Origin: a virus
Direction: 5' to 3' (one strand)
DNA length: 28,686 nucleotides
IMG/VR virus record: IMGVR_UViG_3300030109_001874
Span: 1 to 28,686 of that record
In this document: piece by piece, positions 15,873 to 21,429 of the stretch
How positions within the stretch are numbered: the first letter of the stretch is position 1
How the letters are laid out: each line of letters begins with the position of its first letter
The notes under the pieces: generated by a model
What the model saw: the letters and a program-made list of their open reading frames with translations, nothing else
The model's database searches: none
What the model was told of the DNA's origin: nothing
Position numbers and translations under genes: made by a program

Positions 15873-16167
15873 TGTAACTAGCCTTTCGAGAGCCACGCGA
15901 ATAGACCTTACCGCCGCCCATTTTCTTTTGAGCTTTTTTCTTAGGTTTAGACATTCCTCCTACATCTCCAGTTTCTTTACCTCGTTTAAAAACTCCCGAC
16001 ATTTCTCTAATTTCTGCATCAGTAAATTTCTTAGGGCTTAACATTTGAACATAAGCATTATGCTTTATTCGCTCACTGGGTTCATTATGTTTAAAAATTT
16101 TCATAAACCTTTTATACATACTATCTGTTACTTCATCTGAAGTATGTGTTAACATTTTATCAGCCAT
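15865..16167 (-). CDS. Uncharacterised basic protein with the shared C-terminal tag
   Basis: Taking ATG 16167 gives 100 aa (MADKMLTHTSDEVTDSMYKR ...), with helical, charged content (FTDAEIREMSGVFKRGKETG) and a C-terminus KKKAQKKMGGGKVYSRGSRK ending ASYNA. The preceding eight codons belong to the repeat shared with the upstream gene, so the longer start is rejected. It overlaps both neighbours by eight bases. Function unknown. Confidence 0.7.
   Translation of the reverse strand: MADKMLTHTSDEVTDSMYKRFMKIFKHNEPSERIKHNAYVQMLSPKKFTDAEIREMSGVFKRGKETGDVGGMSKPKKKAQKKMGGGKVYSRGSRKASYNA
15870..15946 (-). repeat. 77-bp direct repeat, copy 2 of the gene-junction cassette
   Basis: It matches 16165-16241 at 75 of 77 positions by eye. 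Each copy encodes PKKKAQKKMGGGKVYSRGSR plus KA, then a variable residue, Tyr, Asn, Gly or Ala, stop, with the next gene's ATG eight bases before the end. The codons for Ser-Arg-Lys contain GAAAGG, spaced nine bases from that ATG. Confidence 0.9.
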
Positions 16168-16681
16168 TGTAATTAGCCTTTCGAGAGCCACGCGAATAAA
16201 CCTTACCGCCGCCCATTTTCTTTTGAGCTTTTTTCTTAGGTGCGTATGTCTTCTTTAATTTTTTAATATGGTCTTTGGCCCCTTGACGAGTAAAGCCAGC
16301 ATCTATAAGTTTTTCTATAGCTTCCTTTTCACTATTTCGTTCAAAAATTCGTTTGTTTTGCCGTTGCATTTCTTCATATGACATGGATGGAGCATCGAAA
16401 AAGATTCCGTCATCACTTCCGCTTCTATATTCTAATACTTCGCCACCGTCTTTCATATTTGCCTTTACGTCCAGTTCTAAATCTTTTCTGGCTTTCTTTA
16501 TCTCAGCCCGTCCCGCTTCCGTTTTTTTAAGTTGGTTAAGTCGAGTTCGCGCTGCTTTTTGTTCTTGCGCTCTTTTTTCTGTATCACCTTCATCTGGACG
16601 GTCTTGTAAAATTCCTAATGCTTCAATAGCATTCATAGAACTAATTTGTCGTTTGGTTAACGGTAATAACGGACCTGCCAT
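16160..16681 (-). CDS. Uncharacterised helical protein with the shared C-terminal tag
   Basis: This 173-aa protein is mostly helical and charged (EKRAQEQKAARTRLNQLKKT, IERNSEKEAIEKLIDAGF-like region), with a central GGEVLEYRSGSDDGIFFDAP segment and a late GFTRQGAKDHIKKLKKTY. It ends in the shared KKMGGGKVYSRGSRKANYNG. ATG 16681 follows TerS by two bases, with GGGGAG upstream. Position between TerS and TerL suggests a packaging or virion accessory. Function unknown. Confidence 0.7.
   Translation of the reverse strand: MAGPLLPLTKRQISSMNAIEALGILQDRPDEGDTEKRAQEQKAARTRLNQLKKTEAGRAEIKKARKDLELDVKANMKDGGEVLEYRSGSDDGIFFDAPSMSYEEMQRQNKRIFERNSEKEAIEKLIDAGFTRQGAKDHIKKLKKTYAPKKKAQKKMGGGKVYSRGSRKANYNG
16165..16241 (-). 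repeat. 77-bp direct repeat, copy 1 of the gene-junction cassette
   Basis: This is the upstream copy of the near-perfect repeat at 15870-15946. The two visible differences are one C/T change near the ATG and one G/A change in the Tyr-Ser part. It joins the 173-aa and 100-aa genes and contributes the C-terminus of one plus the ribosome binding site and start of the next. Confidence 0.9.
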
Positions 16682-16683
16682 AT

Positions 16684-17124
16684 CTAAATCTCCCCATCTA
16701 TGGTAATGTTGGTTGCTAGTTCTTTTTTAGCAGGGAGTAATACAACACCGTGAACAACCTGCCCTGTAACTTCTGTGGTTTGCTTTTTTGAAACTCCAAT
16801 ACGATCCAGTATGGACTCTGCAGATTTAATTCGCATGTCCATCTGATTTAGCGGAGTTGTGCCATCAGCGTCCAAACCTTCTACGATACGTGTCGCAGCT
16901 TTTACGCCATTCACGGCTAAATAATCTTTAGTCCTTGCAGCTATTTCTTCACGTAGCGACTTCATAAGACTTGAGCGAGATGCGTTGTATCCCGCTGTCT
17001 TCATGGCTTCGCCTACTCTACCGCCGTTTTCAAACAAAGCGTCCAGAAAGGCAGCTTGCTTTTCTGTTAGTTTGCGGCTGGGGTCTGTGCGAAATGCTGT
17101 ACCTGCTACTGCTTTACCCGACAT
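16684..17124 (-). CDS. terS: Terminase small subunit
   Basis: This 146-aa protein has the classic TerS opening: LTEKQAAFLDALFENGGRVG followed by EAMKTAGYNASRSSLMKSLR, a helix-turn-helix at about 19-58 used to bind packaging-site DNA. A helical oligomerisation region follows (about 75-115), and the C-terminus is beta-rich (VVHGVVLLPAKKELATNITI), which would contact TerL. It is separated from TerL by about 3 kb of small genes rather than adjacent as usual. Confidence 0.85.
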   Translation of the reverse strand: MSGKAVAGTAFRTDPSRKLTEKQAAFLDALFENGGRVGEAMKTAGYNASRSSLMKSLREEIAARTKDYLAVNGVKAATRIVEGLDADGTTPLNQMDMRIKSAESILDRIGVSKKQTTEVTGQVVHGVVLLPAKKELATNITIDGEI

Positions 17125-17136
17125 AGTTTTTTGCCT

Positions 17137-17337
17137 TTAGCGTACCATTCTCATCATGGTCGGAAAGGATGACATCATCATTTCTTGCTGCTTTTTTTCT
17201 TTATCTTCTTTCGTTGTGTACGCAGACAAAGGCTCATATGGAGTACTGTCCATCGTAGGCTTTTCAGCAGAAGTGTTAGCAGCTTTTCGAGCGCCGTTTG
17301 CATAGGCTTTTTTATCTTCGTCTTTCATCATCATCAT
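17137..17337 (-). CDS. Small hydrophilic protein of unknown function
   Basis: This 66-aa protein begins with four Met codons (MMMMKDEDKKAYANGARKAA) and ends SSFPTMMRMVR. It is charged, with no motif or membrane segment. AAGGTG lies at the end of the preceding lipoprotein gene and could serve the first or a later ATG. It is packed between the lipoprotein and TerS. Function unknown. Confidence 0.5.
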   Translation of the reverse strand: MMMMKDEDKKAYANGARKAANTSAEKPTMDSTPYEPLSAYTTKEDKEKKQQEMMMSSFPTMMRMVR

Positions 17338-17342
17338 TGTCT

Positions 17343-17720
17343 TTAAACACCTTTTGGATTTACAATATTTTTAATAAGAAGCACGTACCCTTCAAAGTTT
17401 TCGTGGTTGTCACTTCTTGCTTTTACAATCATTATATCTTCTTTTGAAGTATCTTTGTATTCTGCTAAGATTTCTTCAATTACAAAAATTTGTGGATTGG
17501 AAAACTTTACACATTCTCTTGCCGCCATAAGAATACTAAAATACTGTGCGGCAAGTTGAATAGAGGTACTGTCGTAAAAAGCCAGCTTCATTATCAATTC
17601 TTCGTGCTTACACAAAAAAGAGATAGGGACTTTTTCTTTTTCTTGTTGTGTTTCTGCAGGTGTAACGCATGAGGTTAATACAACACACGATAGTAGCACT
17701 GCTGCTAGAAACTTTTTCAC
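17343..17720 (-). CDS. Phage-encoded lipoprotein
   Basis: This 125-aa protein has a clear lipoprotein signal: MKKFLAAVLLSCVVLTSCVT, with the lipobox LTSC putting the lipidated Cys at about 18. The mature part is soluble and mixed alpha/beta (HEELIMKLAFYDSTSIQLAA, GYVLLIKNIVNPKG). It abuts the Hsp20 gene (17722), so both come from the 18.3 kb promoter. Phage lipoproteins can act in superinfection exclusion or lysis; nothing here decides between them. Confidence 0.75.
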   Translation of the reverse strand: MKKFLAAVLLSCVVLTSCVTPAETQQEKEKVPISFLCKHEELIMKLAFYDSTSIQLAAQYFSILMAARECVKFSNPQIFVIEEILAEYKDTSKEDIMIVKARSDNHENFEGYVLLIKNIVNPKGV

Positions 17721-17721
17721 C

Positions 17722-18153
17722 TTAATTAATTGTTAGTTGTTTGGCTTGTTGAGACTCAGGAACAACTTCCTTAATGTGTACAGTCAACAGTCCATTTTTA
17801 AAAATTACATTTTCTACTTCTACGTTTCGTCCTAGCGCAAAGATTTTACGAAAGTTTCTTTTTGCAATACCACGATGCGCGTAGTTGTTGTGTTCTGTTT
17901 TATTTTCAACATTACCAGAAATAGAAAGGGTTTGACCTTTTAACACAACTTCTAGGTCTTCTTTGTCAAAACCAGCAACGGCTAACATGATTGCGTAAAT
18001 GCCATCTCGCTGATTGATTATGTCGTGCGGAGGGTAGTTTGCGTTTGATGAGTTTTCTACAACGGATTCCATACTTTTAAAAAACGGATCGGACCCGATA
18101 AACTGATTAAAGAAACGTGCTCCCAATAGTGTATCTAAATATACATGAGGCAT
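17722..18153 (-). CDS. Small heat shock protein (Hsp20/IbpA-like chaperone)
   Basis: This 143-aa protein is a clear alpha-crystallin-domain chaperone. It shows NYPPHDIINQRDGIYAIMLA, the AVAGFDKEDLEV strand pair, GIAKRNFRKIFALGRNVEVE, and the hallmark FKNGLLTVHI, then a short C-terminal LTI that may be the I-x-I assembly motif. Such proteins hold unfolding proteins in soluble form; phage versions are known in marine cyanophages. It is the first gene of the late block, with GGGAG nine bases before ATG 18153 and a long leader carrying an inverted repeat. Confidence 0.93.
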   Translation of the reverse strand: MPHVYLDTLLGARFFNQFIGSDPFFKSMESVVENSSNANYPPHDIINQRDGIYAIMLAVAGFDKEDLEVVLKGQTLSISGNVENKTEHNNYAHRGIAKRNFRKIFALGRNVEVENVIFKNGLLTVHIKEVVPESQQAKQLTIN

Positions 18154-18205
18154 AATCGTATACTCCCTTGCCCTTTGTTTCTAGGCGCAAATAGAATGAG
18201 TGTGT

Positions 18206-18314
18206 GTACTTAGCTTTGTGTTTTAAGTCCCGTCACATACTTTGTTACAATATAAAAATATTCTACAAGAGGTTGGCAAAGTGTGAACATGTAAAACACA
18301 AATAGCCTAAGTAC
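18206..18314 (-). repeat. Long inverted repeat in the 5' leader of the Hsp20/late transcript
   Basis: Arms at 18206-18224 and 18293-18314 pair over 8 bases (GTACTTAG with CTAAGTAC) and a further 10 (TTTGTGTTTT with AAAACACAAA), split by a small asymmetric internal loop. The apical loop is about 68 bases. The upstream arm begins within a few bases of the predicted transcription start (about 18316), so the stem would close the 5' end of the late mRNA. This may protect it from RNases or control Hsp20 translation. Confidence 0.7.
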
Positions 18315-18322
18315 TATATACT

Positions 18323-18351
18323 ATTATAGCGTGTAGGAGACATGTTGTCAA
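18323..18351 (-). promoter_or_regulatory. Consensus sigma70 promoter for the leftward late block
   Basis: On the minus strand TTGACA (18351-18346) and TATAAT (18328-18323) are separated by exactly 17 bases, a perfect match to the consensus. Predicted start is near 18316, about 160 bases before the Hsp20 ATG. It heads the Hsp20, lipoprotein, TerS, head and tail genes. Confidence 0.85.
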
Positions 18352-18381
18352 CACTTTTTTTACTTTTTGTACATTTTTTTC

Positions 18382-18410
18382 TTGACAGAATAGCTTTCAG
18401 CCTGTATAAT
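18382..18410 (+). promoter_or_regulatory. Consensus sigma70 promoter facing right, without an evident gene
   Basis: TTGACA at 18382-18387, a 17-base spacer and TATAAT at 18405-18410 match the consensus perfectly. Predicted start is near 18417. It is back to back with the leftward promoter (30 bases between the -35 boxes). Downstream + strand sequence has no credible protein, only structured repeats, so the product is probably an RNA. Confidence 0.85.
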
Positions 18411-18416
18411 AGGAGA

Positions 18417-18612
18417 TACTCCGTTGGGCAAAGGGATACTTATAGAGTATCTAATAGATCGTATAGCGAAAAGATTCACGCTCATAGTTTCTTTACGATC
18501 TGAGTAGCGAAAAGATTCACATACTAAAAATAAAATAAAATTCGCCTTTGGGTGTACAGTTATATGGGGGAGGCCACTGGCCCATCCCGCGCCCATTATG
18601 GATTTTTTTTAC
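18417..18612 (+). ncRNA. Candidate structured non-coding RNA
   Basis: The transcript would start just after the perfect promoter. It contains a six-pair hairpin (GATACT/AGTATC, about 18435-18451), an eight-pair stem AGATCGTA (about 18456) with TACGATCT (about 18493) enclosing AGCG/CGCT, two copies of TAGCGAAAAGATTCAC, a GGGA-GGCC hairpin at 18568-18588, and a run of eight T at 18603-18610 that might end it. The hairpin is 14 bases from the T-run, so the 3' end is uncertain. There is no good reading frame. Confidence 0.4.
18464..18520 (+). repeat. Paired 16-bp direct repeats
   Basis: TAGCGAAAAGATTCAC occurs at 18464-18479 and again at 18505-18520, 41 bases apart, close to four helical turns. 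Both copies are preceded by GATC. They lie 54 and 95 bases after the + strand promoter -10 box. They may be protein-binding sites or repeated elements of the RNA. Confidence 0.75.
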
Positions 18613-18861
18613 ATTTTTAGTGATAAAATCTCGGCGAGGTTGCTCGATAGTCTTTTCGGGGGCTTCGCGCTACACAGCCGCAAAGGCTCCAAAGTTTTCG
18701 CGCCAGTGCGGGCGCACATTTCAATGCAATGACAAAAAGTTTCTTTCAAAACTAAGCTGTAGAGGGGGGGTGGGCGCACAAAGCCTAGCAGGTCAAAAAG
18801 TCACAAAAGCCTATCCGATCAAGTCAGTACGGATTAATTAGCCACATTATCCATATCGCAC

Positions 18862-18903
18862 ACAAAAAAGAGCCCCGCAAAGACGTTACATCTGTGCAGG
18901 GCT
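18862..18903 (-). terminator. Intrinsic terminator of the leftward middle block
   Basis: As leftward RNA, AGCCCUGCA and UGCGGGGCU form nine pairs (one G-U) around a 15-base loop, followed at once by CUUUUUUG. It lies 29 bases after the last gene (stop at 18932). It isolates the block to the right from the late promoter. Confidence 0.85.
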
Positions 18904-18931
18904 GAGTTCACTCAGGGGAAAACGGTGGTGG

Positions 18932-19168
18932 TTATTGTTTAAGCCACCTTGAAATTAAGGCGTGTTTACGTGCTAGGAATACAGCCTCTTCAATCTCAAG
19001 GGCTACGTCTATCGGATCAATGCCAATAGCAGTAAGACGCCTTGCGGCTTCCTTTGTGTCTGCTTTGCCCGCAAGGCAATCGGCCTCGATACGCTCATAG
19101 GTATCTACGAAAGGCACACGGCGAAGCGTATCAGTCCACGCAGTTGCTGGATAGGTCAGCTTAAGCAT
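18932..19168 (-). CDS. Small uncharacterised protein
   Basis: I take ATG 19168, giving 78 aa (MLKLTYPATAWTDTLRRVPF ...), because GGAAAG then sits nine bases upstream and the eight-base overlap matches that of the previous junction; Met codons at 19174 and 19177 are alternatives. The protein is helical (YERIEADCLAGKADTKEAAR, VALEIEEAVFLARKHALISR). It is the last gene before the terminator. Function unknown. Confidence 0.6.
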   Translation of the reverse strand: MLKLTYPATAWTDTLRRVPFVDTYERIEADCLAGKADTKEAARRLTAIGIDPIDVALEIEEAVFLARKHALISRWLKQ

Positions 19169-19397
19169 ATTCATCATCTTTCCACGCTGCGCGCATGGTT
19201 AAGGTAAAGATAACATGCCCATTTGAGTTCACCACCCGCACTTCTCGGTTGCCATCCCAACTCTTGGCATCGCTAAGATGGAAGCCCGCAACGTCATTAA
19301 TAGCAACTTTAGGCTGATTGATTTCACAACCAGTGCTGTAGAATGTATCGCTTACGGGTCGCTTCTCTAGCTCTTCGATTTGCTTGAAATTAGCCAT
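19161..19397 (-). CDS. Small uncharacterised protein
   Basis: With ATG 19397 the protein is 78 aa (MANFKQIEELEKRPVSDTFY ...), beta-rich in its second half (REVRVVNSNGHVIFTLTMRA). GAAGGA precedes the start. A longer frame upstream overlaps the 57-aa gene and is its shadow. Both junctions are eight-base overlaps. Function unknown. Confidence 0.6.
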   Translation of the reverse strand: MANFKQIEELEKRPVSDTFYSTGCEINQPKVAINDVAGFHLSDAKSWDGNREVRVVNSNGHVIFTLTMRAAWKDDEYA

Positions 19398-19563
19398 CGT
19401 TTGTATTTCCTTCTTCAGAGTAAATGAAAATGTCTGCTTCTTCATCAGTAAAGAACGTTGCAATTAGGTTAAGGTCGTAATCCAAAACCTTAACCGTAGT
19501 CCCGCAATCACTGATTTGTTTTCGATAAAAATACTCTTTACCGTCTAAAAACATAGTTACCAT
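19390..19563 (-). CDS. 57-aa uncharacterised protein
   Basis: The frame reads MVTMFLDGKEYFYRKQISDC, continues VKVLDYDLNLIATFFTDEEA and ends before an eight-base overlap (ATGGCTAA) with the next gene. The balanced beta-strand/turn pattern and the junction, the same as its neighbours, support a real gene. The ribosome binding site for ATG 19563 is weak. Function unknown. Confidence 0.55.
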   Translation of the reverse strand: MVTMFLDGKEYFYRKQISDCGTTVKVLDYDLNLIATFFTDEEADIFIYSEEGNTNDG

Positions 19564-19631
19564 AGTAAGGACACTTCCATTTGTGGTTTACTACCAAACA
19601 GCGCCGTGCTGTCTGTTTCAGTACGCAAAGA

Positions 19632-19703
19632 TTATTCTATTATAAGATAGTACGCAAGCCCTAAACCAAACAGGGCAGTCTGTACAATAATGAAAGCACA
19701 CAT
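19632..19703 (-). CDS. 23-aa small membrane peptide
   Basis: MCAFIIVQTALFGLGLAYYL followed by IIE is almost one transmembrane helix. It has the strongest ribosome binding site in the window, AAAGGAGGT, with nine bases to ATG 19703. It begins just after an intrinsic terminator. A very short membrane peptide could modulate a host membrane protein; the role is unknown. Confidence 0.6.
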   Translation of the reverse strand: MCAFIIVQTALFGLGLAYYLIIE

Positions 19704-19722
19704 GGTTTATAACCTCCTTTGC

Positions 19723-19759
19723 AAAGAAAAAGGGCGGTAAAGCTAAACCCTACCGCCCT
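19723..19759 (-). terminator. Intrinsic terminator after the DUF932 gene
   Basis: AGGGCGGTA (19731-19739) and TACCGCCCT (19751-19759) form a perfect nine-pair stem with an 11-base loop. As leftward RNA it is followed by a U-rich run (UUUUUCUUU). Genes continue to its left, so it probably cuts rather than stops expression of the last four genes. Confidence 0.85.
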
Positions 19760-19764
19760 CTAAG

Positions 19765-19848
19765 TTAGATGTTAAATACAACAAGCAAGACCAGAACTAC
19801 AGCGCCAATCATTGCCAGCTTGTAAACGGCTGCAATTATATCTAACAC
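19765..19848 (-). CDS. 27-aa hydrophobic peptide (GTG start)
   Basis: The frame starts GTG directly after the DUF932 stop codon and reads VLDIIAAVYKLAMIGAVVLV then LLVVFNI, a single membrane helix. An inner ATG would leave only 15 residues. The ribosome binding site is poor, so translation would rely on coupling to the gene upstream. It ends six bases before the terminator stem. Tentative. Confidence 0.4.
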   Translation of the reverse strand: MLDIIAAVYKLAMIGAVVLVLLVVFNI

Positions 19849-20988
19849 CTACGCAGCTACCAATTCCCGCGCCTTATCAAGCGCGATACTTTTGTTGTTA
19901 CGTGTGCCACCATACAGCGCAGCATCAAGACGCTTATCCGGTCCAGTGTCCTTTATCGGATTATGGTCAATGATGTTCGTTACAGTCTGAAAAGCTCCCC
20001 AGAGTGTAATTCGGTCATTATCAGCCCGTGCGGACTTGAGATCATGCCCTGCATTAATGACGGGGGCTTCCTCGTTTGTATGAACAAAGTTGCCAATCGT
20101 ATCTGGCAGACCGGAAAGATCAATGGTGGTTGTACCTGCCGAAACAGCTTCTTGCATTAGCTGCTCTAGTGCGGCTAATTGTTGTTTCTTCAGCTTGGCA
20201 TCATTTGTTCGATTGCTTGGATTGTATTCTTGGCCTCTTGCCAACAGCAACGCCTTACGAACCGCAATGGAGTGCGTCACCTTGCCAGAATTATCGACAG
20301 TCTCTTTGCCACCAAAAACAGCGCGAAAAAAATCAATCTCCTCCTCACCAGTAAGCACCTTTGCCGCCATTTCTCTCGCAAGCTGTTCAAACTGTGAAAA
20401 CTCGGATTGAAACAGGCCAAGCGCCGTAACCATAACATCAGCGTCAAACGGTACTTTATGGTTATGCTTTACAATCTGGCTGGCTGTATTCTTAGCAAGT
20501 GTCCAAGTGTTGTTGCACACAACGCGAATAGGACTGAACAGACAGCTATTCGCACGCATTCCGCTATGATCCAGTGTGAACACAAGATTAGAAACGACAG
20601 TATCATCGCCATCAAGAGTGAAACCCTCGTTTGGTGTTGCCATTGCCCAAACCTTTGCGCCGTCAAATAAAGATCCGGCAGTATGTACGTAAAGACTTCC
20701 GGCATCCACAAATGGTTGGAAGAATTCAAACATCGTAGAGTTTTGGACAGGCAAATAGGCTTCGGTTACGCATTTGCCTAAAATCTGTCCGTCGCTTTCA
20801 CGCTCAATGTAATAGCTGGCGTCAATGGGCGAACCATCGGCCTTGTGATTGGCTTCTAGCTTTACAGTCCAATCTAGCCCGGCGGCGGCTTGGATTTCAT
20901 TAAGCGGCATATCGGCGCTGATTTGAGTGCCCAAACCATGCCACGGAACGTCTCCAACAAACGCCATATTTTCAACTGCATGTACCAT
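19849..20988 (-). CDS. DUF932 phage/plasmid-like protein
   Basis: This 379-aa protein opens with the family signature MVHAVENMAFVGDVPWHGLG and continues with LFDGAKVWAMATPNEGF, TLDHSGMRANSCLFSPIRVV and CNNTWTLAKN, all typical of DUF932 (TIGR03299). The family is common in phages and plasmids and its biochemical role is not established. AAAGGA precedes ATG 20988. Its codons are richer in G+C than those of the genes to its right, which may mean separate acquisition. The pentamer tract lies about 115 bases upstream. Confidence 0.9.
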   Translation of the reverse strand: MVHAVENMAFVGDVPWHGLGTQISADMPLNEIQAAAGLDWTVKLEANHKADGSPIDASYYIERESDGQILGKCVTEAYLPVQNSTMFEFFQPFVDAGSLYVHTAGSLFDGAKVWAMATPNEGFTLDGDDTVVSNLVFTLDHSGMRANSCLFSPIRVVCNNTWTLAKNTASQIVKHNHKVPFDADVMVTALGLFQSEFSQFEQLAREMAAKVLTGEEEIDFFRAVFGGKETVDNSGKVTHSIAVRKALLLARGQEYNPSNRTNDAKLKKQQLAALEQLMQEAVSAGTTTIDLSGLPDTIGNFVHTNEEAPVINAGHDLKSARADNDRITLWGAFQTVTNIIDHNPIKDTGPDKRLDAALYGGTRNNKSIALDKARELVAA

Positions 20989-21102
20989 CTAAAATATCCT
21001 TTCATTTCTGGTTAATCTGATAACGGTACGGATTGCATCTTAAAGCAAAGCAACTTGGTTGCAACTGCTTTTTTTGTTCGCAATGAACACAAAAAACTTG
21101 AC

Positions 21103-21154
21103 GCCGAGCCGAGCCGAGCCGAGCCGAGCCGAGCCGAGCCGAGCCGAGCCGAGC
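21103..21154. repeat. GAGCC pentanucleotide tandem repeat
   Basis: Nine perfect GAGCC units run from 21106 to 21150, with partial units on each side. The tract is GC-rich inside AT-rich non-coding DNA (21002-21233). It has no stop codon in any frame and reads Gly-Ser-Ala-Arg-Leu leftward. Unit number could change by strand slippage. It lies in the leader of the DUF932 gene. Confidence 0.95.
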
Positions 21155-21233
21155 GCCCCCATGAAAAAGATTAAAAACAAACATAACCTTTTAAATGGAT
21201 ATTTTAGCGTTGACAAAAGTATGATTGACAAAA

Positions 21234-21428
21234 CTAAAACTTAGAAAACTTCTCATATTCACGTTGTAATTCTCCTATAACATCGCCTAGAAAATCTAGA
21301 CAATACACAGAATAGCTAGGATCTTTTTTGCAAAAAGTTCTCCATTGTTTGAACATATTATGCGTAGATTTAGTGCTTCGTGCTTCGCCTTTTAAGTCTG
21401 AAAACGTATAGGAAATAGTTTCCTTCAT
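21234..21428 (-). CDS. Small uncharacterised protein
   Basis: This 64-aa protein (MKETISYTFSDLKGEARSTK ...) is charged and partly aromatic (FKQWRTFCKKDPSYSVYCLD, FLGDVIGELQREYEKFSKF). Its start is two bases after the preceding gene's stop region. No domain is recognised. A 233-base non-coding stretch with the GAGCC tract follows it. Confidence 0.6.
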   Translation of the reverse strand: MKETISYTFSDLKGEARSTKSTHNMFKQWRTFCKKDPSYSVYCLDFLGDVIGELQREYEKFSKF

Positions 21429-21429
21429 T

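Larger units (their letters stand above)
18154..18931. other. 778-bp intergenic control region
   Basis: I see no convincing gene here. From left to right it holds the Hsp20 leader with a long inverted repeat (18206-18314), two back-to-back sigma70 promoters (18323-18410), a candidate + strand RNA with paired 16-base repeats (18464-18520), a GC-rich hairpin at 18568-18588 followed by a T-run at 18603-18610, a GC-rich stretch without obvious structure (about 18620-18830), and the terminator of the gene block to the right (18862-18903). It could also hold a replication origin, which I cannot show. Confidence 0.7.

Noticed and set aside
17970-18200. ROSE-type RNA thermometer at the Hsp20 ribosome binding site
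   Set aside because: I see no U-rich segment clearly pairing with the GGGAG region; only the distal 5' stem is well supported.
18360-18596. 78-codon leftward frame over the divergent promoters
   Set aside because: It covers both -35 regions and the paired repeats, has an unnatural composition and no ribosome binding site; non-coding control DNA is the better reading.
18548-18841. 97-codon + strand frame downstream of the rightward promoter
   Set aside because: It needs a TTG start with no ribosome binding site, and the sequence looks like translated GC-rich non-coding DNA with no domain pattern.
21002-21184. 60-codon leftward frame through the GAGCC tract
   Set aside because: The repeat is open in all frames, so an open frame there proves little, and AAGG is too close to the ATG. 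I mention it only as a possible leader peptide.
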